The notes: generated by a model not told the origin, from the letters alone. Positions 15,033 through 23,361 are shown, numbered from the stretch's first letter. The stretch: DNA of 64,000 nt from Henriciella sp. (GCF_029936995.1 NZ_JAPYRE010000001.1:780776-844775), one strand, 5' to 3'. Translations and numbers: made by a program.

Positions 15033-15206
15033 ATGCTTGGTTGGGCACTTACATTTTTCGTTCTGGCGATAATCGCCGCAATTTTCGGGTTTGGCGGCAT
15101 TGCTGGTGCTTCCGCAAGTATCGCCCAGATCCTGTTCTTTGTTTTCCTGGCTCTACTCGTCCTGAGCTTCGTCGCGCGGGCTGTCAGGGGCCGAAGCGTC
15201 TTATAA
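15033..15206 (+). CDS. DUF1328 (YtjA family) small membrane protein
   Basis: A 57-residue protein that is almost entirely two hydrophobic helices: [20 protein letters not shown], then [20 protein letters not shown], and a short basic end RAVRGRSVL. This is the highly conserved DUF1328/YtjA pattern (function unknown, often stress induced). AAGGAG seven bases before the ATG fixes the start. It is driven by the EcfG-type promoter at 14953-14978, divergent from the entericidin gene. Confidence 0.92.
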   Translation: MLGWALTFFVLAIIAAIFGFGGIAGASASIAQILFFVFLALLVLSFVARAVRGRSVL

Positions 15207-15509
15207 GCTAGCTGACGCATGGAACGATCAAGCGGGGCGGTTGCCATTTTCGGTGCCGCCCTGTTTCATATCCGGGGATATAAAACCCATCGACAAATAC
15301 CGGTCCTGCTTCCGGCGGCCGGATTCTCATCATTCTCCTGACATCCTGCTGCCCCTGATCGGGAGGGCTGCTTTCAAGGGCCTGTTGCTGGGCCTTTCCC
15401 GCAACAGACGCGTAATGATCTTTCGCTGATCGGTACGGAATCGTTTAAGTCTCTAGCCAGTCCTTTACAGGGCTGGCTTTTTTGCATCTGTGCAGCTCAG
15501 GGAGACCGG
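15207..15509. other. Intergenic region with terminator and possible small RNA
   Basis: About 300 bases without a credible gene. A GC-rich hairpin follows DUF1328 (GGGCGG 15235-15240 with CCGCCC 15256-15261), and a strong terminator lies at 15455-15483. The 62-codon frame at 15241-15429 has no recognisable ribosome-binding site or family and is not accepted. A short non-coding transcript ending at the second terminator is possible. Confidence 0.4.
15455..15483 (+). terminator. Intrinsic terminator before the SMP-30-like gene
   Basis: AGCCAG (15455-15460) and CTGGCT (15473-15478) with inner CCT/AGG pairing form a hairpin followed by six T residues. Confidence 0.85.
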
Positions 15510-16388
15510 ATGAGCCTCTATCAGCCCCAATGCGTCGCGCCGACGAGTTGCCTGCTCGGCCAGAGCCCTGTCTGGAGTCCCTCCGAAGGGCTCTTGTGGT
15601 GGGTGGATGCCAAACGTGCCAAGCTGCATCGCTATAACCCGAAGACCGGCAATACGCGCCGCTATGATCTGCCCCTGAAGGCCAGCGTCATTGCCTTGTC
15701 GCAGGGCGAGCTCCTGATGGCGGGTGACCGGGAGGTAGGGTTTTTCGACCCTGCGACCGAAGAATATACCCGCCTGGTCACTCTTCAGGACGAGCCGGCT
15801 TCGAACCGGATCAATGCTGGCGGCATCGCCCCGGATGGCAGTTTCTGGTTTACCACGATGGATAGCGAAGAGCGTGAAGCGAAAGGCGCATGGTACAGGC
15901 TTGCCCCAGATCGGACGATTGCCCCGTTGAAAGTGGCGCCTGTTATCATCCCCTCCACAGCCAGTTTTTCTCCTGATGGGACAACTTTCTACACATGTGA
16001 TGTCACCGAGCAGGAAATACTTTCCTTTGACCACGACACATCAAAAGGCCTTTCAAACCGTCGTGTCTTTGCCACGACGAGCGCCGGAGCAGGGTATCCG
16101 GACGGATCGGCCATGGATGCCGGGGGCTGTCTCTGGAATGCGGAGTGGGATGGTGGCCGCGTTGTCCGCTATCGCCCGGATGGCGCCATGGACCGTGTGA
16201 TCCGGCTGCCGACAGTGCGAGCAACCGGGTGCTGTTTCGGCGGGCGGGACCGCAAGACGCTTTATATCACGACCGCCCGGACAGGGCTGACAGCGTTCCA
16301 GATGGATGCCCAGCCCTTTGCGGGCAGTCTTTTCGCGGTCGAGGTGGAGACACCCGGGCAGCCCTGTCCGGAATGGTCCGGACACTGA
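15510..16388 (+). CDS. SMP-30/gluconolactonase family protein with altered metal site
   Basis: A 292-residue six-bladed propeller protein of the SMP-30/gluconolactonase/regucalcin family, whose enzymes hydrolyse sugar lactones. Family segments are SPVWSPSEGLLWWVD, NRINAGGIAPDGSFWFTTMD, FSPDGTTFYTCDV and GYPDGSAMDAGGCLWNAEWD. Two of the usual divalent-metal ligands look substituted: the Glu of the N-terminal GES/GEGPVW motif is Gln (LGQSPVW), and the Asn of the usual SNGLAWSPDG is replaced (PSTASFSPDG). The Asp in PDGSAMD remains. Catalysis is therefore uncertain. GGGAG supports the ATG. It begins just after a terminator and stands alone ahead of secE. Confidence 0.85.
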   Translation: MSLYQPQCVAPTSCLLGQSPVWSPSEGLLWWVDAKRAKLHRYNPKTGNTRRYDLPLKASVIALSQGELLMAGDREVGFFDPATEEYTRLVTLQDEPASNRINAGGIAPDGSFWFTTMDSEEREAKGAWYRLAPDRTIAPLKVAPVIIPSTASFSPDGTTFYTCDVTEQEILSFDHDTSKGLSNRRVFATTSAGAGYPDGSAMDAGGCLWNAEWDGGRVVRYRPDGAMDRVIRLPTVRATGCCFGGRDRKTLYITTARTGLTAFQMDAQPFAGSLFAVEVETPGQPCPEWSGH

Positions 16389-16519
16389 ATGGCACCGACC
16401 TCTATGCTTGCGCGGCTGACTTCCTGCACCCACATGCCTTCACAATGTGATCAATGCGGAGTATGGCGTTGCCGAATACGGGTAAGCCCGCTACACCCCC
16501 GACTTTCAGGATTTGTTTG

Positions 16520-16735
16520 ATGGCCGACAAGGACAAGAAGAAAAGCGTTGATCCGGTGACCTACGTCCGTCAGGTCGAGGCCGAGGGCCGCAAGGTAACC
16601 TGGACCTCGCCAAGCGAGACCGTGCAGGCAACCATCATGGTTGTCATCATGTCGATTATCGTCGCGCTCTTCCTGTTCCTGGCCGATCAGATCATTGCCG
16701 TGCTGATCGGTTTTATCACCGGACTCGGCGCATAG
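16520..16735 (+). CDS. secE: SecE, preprotein translocase subunit
   Basis: A 71-residue single-span SecE of the short type. A charged N-terminus with DPVTYVRQVEAEGRKVTWTS (amphipathic helix plus the conserved R-K-V-x-W) is followed by one membrane helix (IMVVIMSIIVALFLFLADQI). SecE stabilises SecY in the translocon. The ATG at 16520 has AGGA nine bases upstream; an in-frame start at 16454 is rejected as it adds 22 unconserved residues. nusG follows after 21 bases, as in most bacteria. Confidence 0.96.
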   Translation: MADKDKKKSVDPVTYVRQVEAEGRKVTWTSPSETVQATIMVVIMSIIVALFLFLADQIIAVLIGFITGLGA

Positions 16736-16756
16736 ACTTCAAGGAGTGCCCCGCAC

Positions 16757-17302
16757 ATGGCCGAGGCCAAATGGTATATCGTTCACGCCTACTCGAACTT
16801 CGAGAAAAAGGTCGCCCAGGTCATCCGTGACCAGGCAGACCTGAAAAACCTGTCTGACCTGATCGAGGAGATCGAGGTGCCGACAGAGGAAGTCGTGGAA
16901 GTCGTGCGCGGCAAGAAGAAGACCGTCGAGAAACGTTATTTTCCCGGCTACGTCATGATGAAGGCGCAGCTGACAGATGACGTCTATCACCTGGTCCGCG
17001 ACACGCCGAAAGTGTCCGGCTTCCTCGGGGCTGAGGGCGGCAAGAAACCGCTGCCTGTGCCGCAACGCGAAGTCGACCGCATTCTCGGCACGGCAGATGA
17101 GCCGGTTTCCGAACGGCCGCGTCCGCAGGTCAGCTACGAGATCGGTGAGCAGGTTCGCGTCAATGAAGGGGCTTTCCAGGGCTTCGAGGGCGGTGTCGAG
17201 GAAATCGACGAAGCCAATCACCGCCTGAAGGTTTCGGTCTCGATCTTCGGCCGCGCCACGCCCGTCGATCTGGACTACTCGCAGGTCGACAAGATCAGCT
17301 AG
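16757..17302 (+). CDS. nusG: NusG, transcription elongation/antitermination factor
   Basis: A 181-residue NusG. The N-terminal NGN domain contains KWYIVHAYSNFEKKVAQVI, KRYFPGYVMMKAQLTDD and VRDTPKVSGFLG. The C-terminal KOW domain contains EIGEQVRVNEGAFQGFEGGV and ends LDYSQVDKIS. It couples RNA polymerase to Rho or to ribosomes. A strong RBS (AAGGAG) lies in the 21-base gap after secE. Unusually, rplK-rplA do not follow; a crotonase gene and pgi do. Confidence 0.97.
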   Translation: MAEAKWYIVHAYSNFEKKVAQVIRDQADLKNLSDLIEEIEVPTEEVVEVVRGKKKTVEKRYFPGYVMMKAQLTDDVYHLVRDTPKVSGFLGAEGGKKPLPVPQREVDRILGTADEPVSERPRPQVSYEIGEQVRVNEGAFQGFEGGVEEIDEANHRLKVSVSIFGRATPVDLDYSQVDKIS

Positions 17303-17380
17303 CGCTGATGCAGCAATCTTGCCTGGCCTCTGTTGAGGCTCGCCAGCCTGCGAGCTGAGTACGTCAGGTCAGGATTCGGA

Positions 17381-18076
17381 ATGGCTGTATCAATTTCTGA
17401 GAGGTCGGGGACGTTATGGCTGACGCTGTTCAGCCCCCCGGTCAACGCGATCACGCTGGATCTGGTACAGGACCTGGCCCAGATTGTTGAGGGAACGCAG
17501 GCCGAGCATCCCATCGTCCTGACGGGAAAGGGGAAATCCTTTTCCGCAGGTGTCGATACCCGTGCCTTCGAAAGCTATTCCTCCGATCAGCGGCGTGAGC
17601 TCGTGCTGGGAATTACCCGCATGGTTAAGGCGCTGGTCTGCCATCCGGCCCCTGTCATCGCGGCTGTGAATGGTCATGCGATCGGTGGTGGGCTGGTGCT
17701 GGCACTGACAGCTGACTACCGGATTTCGTGTGCAGCAGATGCGAAGTTCGGCCTGCCTGAAGCGAAAGCCGGAATTCCGTTTCCGGCCGGGGCAGCCGAA
17801 GTGATCCGTCACGAGCTACCCGGCCACCTTCTGCGAAACCTCAGCCTGACCAGCCGTGTGACGACACAGGACGAACTCCATGCAGAGCGGGTATTCGACC
17901 ATGTGTGTAAACCGGATGAGCTGCCCGTTGTGACGGCGCAGGCCCTGCGTACGTTCAAGGCTGCGCCGGCTTTCACAACGGTGAAGCAGCAGGCCAGGGG
18001 TGAGCTTCAGGCCCGCCTCAGGGCGCTCGTCAGCGCAGGTGACGACCCATTCATGTCGGCGTTTGGCGTAGCCTAG
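17381..18076 (+). CDS. Crotonase (enoyl-CoA hydratase/isomerase) family protein
   Basis: A 231-residue, slightly short crotonase. Oxyanion-hole motifs GKGKSFSAGVDTRAF and VNGHAIGGGLVLAL are present. The first catalytic Glu is retained in FGLPEAKAGIPFPAG, but the region of the second Glu is changed (AAEVIRH). It may be an isomerase or a hydratase of unknown acyl-CoA. The ATG at 17381 is chosen over a TTG at 17333 because it gives the usual N-terminus (AVSISERSGTLWLTLFSPPV). Its stop shares the tetranucleotide CTAG with the convergent pgi gene. Confidence 0.85.
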   Translation: MAVSISERSGTLWLTLFSPPVNAITLDLVQDLAQIVEGTQAEHPIVLTGKGKSFSAGVDTRAFESYSSDQRRELVLGITRMVKALVCHPAPVIAAVNGHAIGGGLVLALTADYRISCAADAKFGLPEAKAGIPFPAGAAEVIRHELPGHLLRNLSLTSRVTTQDELHAERVFDHVCKPDELPVVTAQALRTFKAAPAFTTVKQQARGELQARLRALVSAGDDPFMSAFGVA

Positions 18077-19620
18077 CGCTTGAGCGTGTCTATCAGCGCC
18101 GCCGTTACCGGATCGTCCGCCTTGTCCTTGCCTGCCAGGGCAGGTTTCAGGCGGCCAGCCATGGTCTTTCCACGCTCGACGCCCCATTGGTCGAAGCTGT
18201 TTACCCCCCACAGGACGCCTGCGAGGTAGGTGCGATGCTCGAACAGGGCAATCAGGCTGCCCAGCCGGTAGGGCGTCAGGACTGGCGCGTGGAAAAAGCT
18301 CGACGGTCGCCCGCCTGCATGAACTTTCTGTGCGGCAATCTCCAGCGGCAGTTCCGGCTCCTCGGCGCGGACCTCTTCGAGCGTGCGGCCATTGGCGAGC
18401 ACTTCTGCCTGTGCCAGGGCGTGCGCAGTAAGGCCTGTCACACCTTCCGCGTCATCTGTTGCGCCCGGCGCTAGGACAAACTCCGTCGGGACGATGGCCG
18501 GGCTCTGGTGCAGCCACTGGTGATAGGAATGCTGGCCGATCGTGCCTTCCCCGCCCCAGAGCAGGGGAGCTGTCGCGGTGTCTATCGCTTCACCCCCGGG
18601 GCTGACGGACTTGCCGTTTGATTCCATCTCCAGCTGCTGGAGGTAGGCCGGCAGGAGACGCAGGCGCCGGGAATAGGCGAGCAGGGCGCGTGACCCGAAT
18701 CCCATGAAGGCGCTGTTCCAGTAGTCCAGCAGGGCCAGCCTGATGGCTGCGTTCTCAGCCATCGGGGTCTCGGCGACGTGCGTGTCCATGTCTGCGGCAC
18801 CTTGCCGGAACTCGCGCATGACATCGTTTTCAAGCACAATGGAGCAGGCCACCGACCCGGCTGACCAGATCGAGAAACGCCCGCCAACGGTCTCCGGCAA
18901 ATCAAGGATATGCCCGTCCGGATTGCCAAGCCAGGCCGTCGCACGTGAAGGGCTTGCGGTCACAAGGACGAAATGACTGCCCCAGCCGTCATTGACGGAG
19001 CTTTGGACCCAATCCCGCGCCCGTGCAAGATTGTAGAGTGTTTCCTCGGTCCCAAACGACTTCGATACGCCGACAATCAGGGTTGTTGCTGGATCGAGCC
19101 CTTCCAGGGCCAGGTCCAGATCGAGCGGATCCAGGTTGGCACAGTATCTCAGTTCAAGGCCGGGGCGGCGGCAGTCGTGAAAGGCGTCTGCGACAAGCCG
19201 CGGCCCGAAGTCTGACCCGCCAATGCCGATGTGAACGATGGCAGTGAAAGGGCGGCCTTCAGCAGTTACCATCTGTCCGCCGGCGATCCGTGAAGCAAGG
19301 GATTCCGCTGTCTGGACAGAGCTGCAGACTTTCTGGGCGGCTTCACTTTTGGGCGCTCCTGCGCGCAAGGCCCAGTGAAGGGCAGCACGGTCTTCAGAAG
19401 TGTTGACGATGTCGCCATCGAACAGCCTTGTGACGGCCCCTTTCAGATTCTTTTCTGCAGCGGTCTCCGCAAGGGCGGCTTCCGCATCCACGTCGAGATA
19501 ATGTCGCGTCAGATCAATTGACCAGCCGGGCGCGGAAACTGTGGCCATGCCGGCCCGTGCTTCAATAAGCTTTCTGAAGGAGCTGGATTTCAGTCGGTCG
19601 GCATGATGCTTGAGAGACAT
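18073..19620 (-). CDS. pgi: Glucose-6-phosphate isomerase
   Basis: A 515-residue enzyme interconverting glucose-6-phosphate and fructose-6-phosphate in the cytoplasm. Visible motifs are the sugar-phosphate binding segment HIGIGGSDFGPRLVADA, VGVSKSFGTEETLYN, FSIWSAGSVACSIVLE (a variant of the usual GGRYSLWSAIG), MESNGKSV and the catalytic His region WGGEGTIGQHSYHQWLHQ, ending with GVNSFDQWGVERGK. Length is within the family range. It lies 19 bases downstream of the 6-phosphogluconolactonase gene on the same strand, forming a hexose-phosphate operon. Its stop overlaps that of the crotonase gene. Confidence 0.96.
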   Translation of the reverse strand: MSLKHHADRLKSSSFRKLIEARAGMATVSAPGWSIDLTRHYLDVDAEAALAETAAEKNLKGAVTRLFDGDIVNTSEDRAALHWALRAGAPKSEAAQKVCSSVQTAESLASRIAGGQMVTAEGRPFTAIVHIGIGGSDFGPRLVADAFHDCRRPGLELRYCANLDPLDLDLALEGLDPATTLIVGVSKSFGTEETLYNLARARDWVQSSVNDGWGSHFVLVTASPSRATAWLGNPDGHILDLPETVGGRFSIWSAGSVACSIVLENDVMREFRQGAADMDTHVAETPMAENAAIRLALLDYWNSAFMGFGSRALLAYSRRLRLLPAYLQQLEMESNGKSVSPGGEAIDTATAPLLWGGEGTIGQHSYHQWLHQSPAIVPTEFVLAPGATDDAEGVTGLTAHALAQAEVLANGRTLEEVRAEEPELPLEIAAQKVHAGGRPSSFFHAPVLTPYRLGSLIALFEHRTYLAGVLWGVNSFDQWGVERGKTMAGRLKPALAGKDKADDPVTAALIDTLKR

Positions 19621-19639
19621 GGTTAACGGATCGCCTTTT

Positions 19640-20344
19640 TCAGGATCTATAGAAAACGGTCAGTGCTTTTCCGGCGGCCTTGCGCATGGTTGACACCGGG
19701 TGGGCAGGATTGCGTGCCTCGAAGACGGATTTCTTCCGGTCGCCAGACATCAGCAGCAGGATGCTGCGCGCCCGTGCCACGGCGGGATAGGTCAGTGTCA
19801 TGCGTTCGGTAATCTCGCCAGTAACCTTTGTCTTCGGCGCATTAATGGCTGCGACGGAAAGAAGGTTGCCGGGGTCTGTTGCCGCGCCCAGGCCTTTGGC
19901 ATTGGCAAACCAGGAGAGGGTGTGGCCATCCTGCCCCATGCCGAGGATGAGGACATCTATAGCACTGGCTGGTCCGCCATAGGCCTTGTCGAGATCGGCA
20001 GCCGCCTCAGCTGCGCTTTCCCGGTCTGTCTTCATCGATAGGAAGTTTGCCTTTGCGGCCTTGTTCTGCAGCAGCGTATTCCGGACAAGAGCCGCATTCG
20101 AGGCGTCATGCGTCTCCTCGACCCAGCGTTCATCGGCCAGTCCAACCGTGATGTTCTCCCAGTCGAGATTGAGCTTTGACAGGCTCTCATAGATAGGTCC
20201 GGGCGTGGAGCCGCCCGAACAGAAAAGAGTTGCCTTGCCGCGGCGTGACAGGGCGTCTGCCAGCCGGGCTTCGATCCAGTCTGCGGCTTCGGTTTCGAAG
20301 GTCTCTTTCGTGCCGAAGGCATGGAATTCTGTTGCGCTAGCCAT
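19640..20344 (-). CDS. pgl: 6-phosphogluconolactonase
   Basis: A 234-residue enzyme of the DevB/SOL family hydrolysing 6-phosphogluconolactone for the pentose-phosphate or Entner-Doudoroff route. Motifs are LFCSGGSTPGPIYESLS, VGLADERWVEETHDASNA and LILGMGQDGHTLSWFA. The last replaces the common GMGxDGHxASLFP. The ATG at 20344 gives the usual N-terminus (MASATEFHAFGTKETF); an in-frame upstream start to 20380 would add 12 residues. It precedes pgi on the same strand and is divergent from tuf. zwf is not in the window. Confidence 0.93.
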   Translation of the reverse strand: MASATEFHAFGTKETFETEAADWIEARLADALSRRGKATLFCSGGSTPGPIYESLSKLNLDWENITVGLADERWVEETHDASNAALVRNTLLQNKAAKANFLSMKTDRESAAEAAADLDKAYGGPASAIDVLILGMGQDGHTLSWFANAKGLGAATDPGNLLSVAAINAPKTKVTGEITERMTLTYPAVARARSILLLMSGDRKKSVFEARNPAHPVSTMRKAAGKALTVFYRS

Positions 20345-20538
20345 GAATTTGCAGGGACACGCGGGGCCGCTTCCTGTCAAGAGCGTGCTGTTCGTCTGCG
20401 CGTCAATTGCTATGAACGCTTGAAAGCACGCGCGCGCGTGTGTATGTCGCCCGCTTCAACGGGAATCAAAGGCCCGCTGTATGAAGGAAATCTCGAACCG
20501 TCCGGCGGGCCGGACAAGAAACACACAGGAGGTCAAGG

Positions 20539-21729
20539 ATGGCCAAGGCAAAGTTTGAGCGTAGCAAGCCTCACGTAAACATTGGAACGGTTGGCCATGT
20601 TGACCATGGCAAGACGACGCTGACAGCGGCGATTACGCTGTGCCTGCACGAGGGCTGGGGCGGTGAGTCGAAGTCCTATGAGGACATCGACAACGCGCCG
20701 GAAGAGAAGGCCCGCGGCATCACCATCAACACGGCACACGTCGAGTACGAGACGGACAACCGTCACTATGCGCACGTCGACTGCCCCGGCCACGCTGACT
20801 ATGTGAAGAACATGATCACGGGTGCTGCGCAGATGGACGGTGCGATCCTGGTCGTGAACGCCGCAGACGGCCCGATGCCGCAGACGCGCGAGCACATCCT
20901 GCTGGCCCGCCAGGTTGGCGTTCCGGCGCTTGTCGTGTTCCTGAACAAGGTCGACCAGGTCGACGATCCGGAGCTTCTGGAGCTGGTCGAGATGGAAGTT
21001 CGCGAGCTTCTGTCCTCCTACGATTTCCCGGGCGACGACATTCCGATCGTTGCAGGCTCTGCGCTTGCGGCTGTTGAAGGCCGTGACGACGAGATCGGCA
21101 AGGACAAGATCATGGAGCTGATGGCGGCCGTGGACGAGTACATCCCGACCCCTGAGCGTCCGCTGGACAAGCCGTTCCTGATGCCGGTTGAGGACGTGTT
21201 CTCGATCTCCGGTCGCGGTACGGTTGTGACCGGCCGTGTCGAGACGGGCGTCATCAAGGTTGGCGAGGAAGTCGAGATTGTCGGCATCCGCGACACGAAG
21301 AAGACGACGGTTACGGGCGTTGAGATGTTCCGCAAGCTACTCGACCAGGGCCAGGCCGGCGACAATATCGGCGCGCTGATCCGTGGTGTTGAGCGTGACG
21401 GCGTCGAGCGTGGCCAGGTGCTGTGCAAGCCGGGTTCGATCACGCCGCACACGAGCTTCGAGGCCGAGGCCTACATCCTGACGAAGGAAGAGGGTGGCCG
21501 TCACACGCCGTTCTTCACCAACTATCGTCCGCAGTTCTACTTCCGCACGACCGACGTGACGGGCATCGTGACGCTTCCGGCGGACAAGGAAATGGTCCTG
21601 CCGGGTGACAATGTGAAGATGGATGTCGAGCTGATCGCGCCGATCGCGATGGACCAGGGCCTGCGCTTTGCCATCCGTGAAGGCGGCCGCACCGTCGGTG
21701 CCGGCGTCGTCTCGAACGTGAAATCGTAA
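20539..21729 (+). CDS. tuf: Elongation factor Tu
   Basis: A 396-residue EF-Tu, the GTPase that carries aminoacyl-tRNA to the ribosome. G motifs are [14 protein letters not shown] (P-loop), [13 protein letters not shown] (switch I), [12 protein letters not shown] (switch II), [10 protein letters not shown] and the SALA motif. Domains 2 and 3 run to the end ([14 protein letters not shown]). A strong RBS AGGAGG lies 8 bases before the ATG. Codon use is the most biased in the window (nearly all GC-ending preferred codons), as expected of a highly expressed gene. A terminator follows. Divergent from pgl. Confidence 0.98.
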   Translation: MAKAKFERSKPHVNIGTVGHVDHGKTTLTAAITLCLHEGWGGESKSYEDIDNAPEEKARGITINTAHVEYETDNRHYAHVDCPGHADYVKNMITGAAQMDGAILVVNAADGPMPQTREHILLARQVGVPALVVFLNKVDQVDDPELLELVEMEVRELLSSYDFPGDDIPIVAGSALAAVEGRDDEIGKDKIMELMAAVDEYIPTPERPLDKPFLMPVEDVFSISGRGTVVTGRVETGVIKVGEEVEIVGIRDTKKTTVTGVEMFRKLLDQGQAGDNIGALIRGVERDGVERGQVLCKPGSITPHTSFEAEAYILTKEEGGRHTPFFTNYRPQFYFRTTDVTGIVTLPADKEMVLPGDNVKMDVELIAPIAMDQGLRFAIREGGRTVGAGVVSNVKS

Positions 21730-21762
21730 GACACACAGCCAGCCGCACAGGCTGACAGTATC

Positions 21763-21795
21763 AAGGGTCGCCCCCAACAGGGCGGCCCTTTTTTG
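21763..21795 (+). terminator. Intrinsic terminator of tuf
   Basis: AAGGGTCGCCC and GGGCGGCCCTT pair (one G-T) around a 6-base loop and are followed by a run of six T residues. Confidence 0.88.
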
Positions 21796-21831
21796 TTGAA
21801 GGCTTCTTCCGCTTCTGCTGTGAACGTATAC

Positions 21832-22581
21832 ATGCCCAAACGCATAGATTTCATGATTGCTGGCGTACAGAAGGGGGGGACCACCTCTCTGGACGCCTAT
21901 CTGCGCCAGCACCCGGACATCGCCATGGCAAAGAAGAAGGAAGTCCACTTCTTTGACAAGCGCCCGAAAACCCCAATACGCGCGCTCGATTACGCGTTGT
22001 ATCACCGCCAGTTTGACTGGTCTGCGCAGACCGGGGGCGCGAAACTCGGGGAGGCAACCCCCATCCTCACATGGTGGACCGGTGCGATGGAGCGGCTCTG
22101 GCGCTACAACCCGGAGATCAGGGTCATCATGCTGTTGCGTGACCCGGTCGAGCGGGCCTGGTCGCATTTCCGCATGGACAAGCGCCTGCAGCGCGAAGGG
22201 GCGGATTTCTCCGATGTGATCCGTAACGAGCGTGCGCGAGCCCGCCGGACGCTGCCCTTGCAGGACCGTGAACGCTCGCAGCTTGCCCGTGGCTACTATG
22301 CGCCACAGGTACGTAACCTGATGCGCCTTTTCCCGGACGAGCAGCTTCTTTTTCTAAGGAGCGAGGATCTCTCTACTGAAGCGCAGCCTGTACTTGAGCG
22401 GGTAACGGACTTTCTCGGTGTTGACCGCTTCGACTTTGTGCCGGAGCCCCGTCATAACAGCGCGACTGATAGCGCAGAAATGCGTGCGGAAGACCGTGCC
22501 TTTCTTGAAGACGCCTTTCGCCTGGATGCCGGGGATACCCGGCGCCTGCTTGGCTGGGAGAAAGGCAGCTGGAGTGTCTGA
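21832..22581 (+). CDS. Sulfotransferase family protein
   Basis: A 249-residue protein with the PAPS-binding 5'-phosphosulfate loop near the N-terminus (FMIAGVQKGGTTSLDAYL). The 3'-phosphate-binding strand is VIMLLRDPVERAWSHFRM (about 98-115). The region DEQLLFLRSEDLSTEAQPVL is typical of heparan-sulfate-type sulfotransferases. It would transfer sulfate from PAPS to a carbohydrate or other acceptor, which cannot be named. The start is ATG at 21832; a TTG at 21793 overlaps the tuf terminator and is rejected. No clear RBS is visible. It stands alone between tuf and tRNA-Trp. Confidence 0.87.
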   Translation: MPKRIDFMIAGVQKGGTTSLDAYLRQHPDIAMAKKKEVHFFDKRPKTPIRALDYALYHRQFDWSAQTGGAKLGEATPILTWWTGAMERLWRYNPEIRVIMLLRDPVERAWSHFRMDKRLQREGADFSDVIRNERARARRTLPLQDRERSQLARGYYAPQVRNLMRLFPDEQLLFLRSEDLSTEAQPVLERVTDFLGVDRFDFVPEPRHNSATDSAEMRAEDRAFLEDAFRLDAGDTRRLLGWEKGSWSV

Positions 22582-22657
22582 GCCTGCTGGCTGCAGCATG
22601 GTTCACGCGGCCTGTTGCGCTTTCACCCACAATCAGGCATTACGGCGCTTCGCCTGA

Positions 22658-22733
22658 GCGGGTATAGCTCAGCTGGTAGAGCAGCGGTCTCCAAAACCGC
22701 AGGTCGTGGGTTCGAGTCCTACTGCCCGTGCCA
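22658..22733 (+). tRNA. tRNA-Trp (CCA)
   Basis: A 76-base tRNA with acceptor GCGGGTA/TGCCCGT (G-T closing pair), D-arm GCTCAGCTGGTAGAGC, anticodon loop CTCCAAA with anticodon CCA, T-arm GTGGGTTCGAGTCCTAC, discriminator G and encoded CCA. In many alphaproteobacteria it sits between tuf and secE; here it is separated from both. Confidence 0.97.
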
Positions 22734-22812
22734 GGCGAATTCTCAGAAATATAACGCTGCTACAGTCAGGCATGCATTGCAGGCGTGCACAGATGAGCTA
22801 TTTTTGTCGTAC

Positions 22813-23280
22813 ATGGTGAGTGTGTTTCGTTTTCTGGCCTTGAGTCTTCTGTCAGTGCTGATCGGCACGGGGCTGATCGGCTGTGCTGTCTTTTCAGCAG
22901 GGGCACAGGAAGGCCAGCAGGGACAGCAAGCGGCTCACGAGCGCGCGATGTCGACGGCCTCATCCGGACATCAGCATCATTCAGTTCATTCGACAGCTGA
23001 CACAGCGCCCATGTCCGCAAGCGATGAGCATGGGCCGGCACATGGGGGACATGACAGCCATTGCGACGGGTGCGGTCAGAGCGTGCTCAATCGTATTTCT
23101 GTTGCCCCGGATCAGGCCATAAGTACCGGATCCGTGCCACAGCCCGTTTTCATTGTGCCGGCTACCCTGCAGCTTGAGACACGACAGCCCCAGGTTCGGG
23201 TTCACAAATGGCCGCCGGATCATAGTGCGCCCGCAATTCCGCGCACACTTACGCACCAGAAAATCAGTCTTCTCATCTGA
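22813..23280 (+). CDS. His-rich exported protein of the copper cluster
   Basis: A 155-residue protein. A hydrophobic N-terminal signal (VFRFLALSLLSVLIGTGLIG then CAVFSAGAQE) may be a signal peptide or lipoprotein signal. The centre is rich in histidine (GHQHHSVHS; HGPAHGGHDSHCDGCGQS) with a Cys-x2-Cys resembling the motif of DUF2946-type copper-associated proteins. Start ATG 22813; the frame stays open upstream through the tRNA and is not coding there. It lies 81 bases before copA on the same strand. A periplasmic metal-binding role is inferred from composition and neighbours. Confidence 0.75.
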   Translation: MVSVFRFLALSLLSVLIGTGLIGCAVFSAGAQEGQQGQQAAHERAMSTASSGHQHHSVHSTADTAPMSASDEHGPAHGGHDSHCDGCGQSVLNRISVAPDQAISTGSVPQPVFIVPATLQLETRQPQVRVHKWPPDHSAPAIPRTLTHQKISLLI

Positions 23281-23361
23281 TCTGACCGCCCTGGGCAGGC
23301 CGCCGGAAGGGCGCGTCTGTTTATTTTGCGTTCAAGATCAAGATGAAAGACGAGTTTCAAG

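Noticed and set aside
15241..15429. 62-codon frame between DUF1328 and the SMP-30-like gene
   Set aside because: No RBS, no hydrophobic or domain pattern, and it overlaps a hairpin.
22615..22812. Upstream extension of the His-rich protein frame
   Set aside because: The frame passes through tRNA-Trp, so it cannot be coding there.
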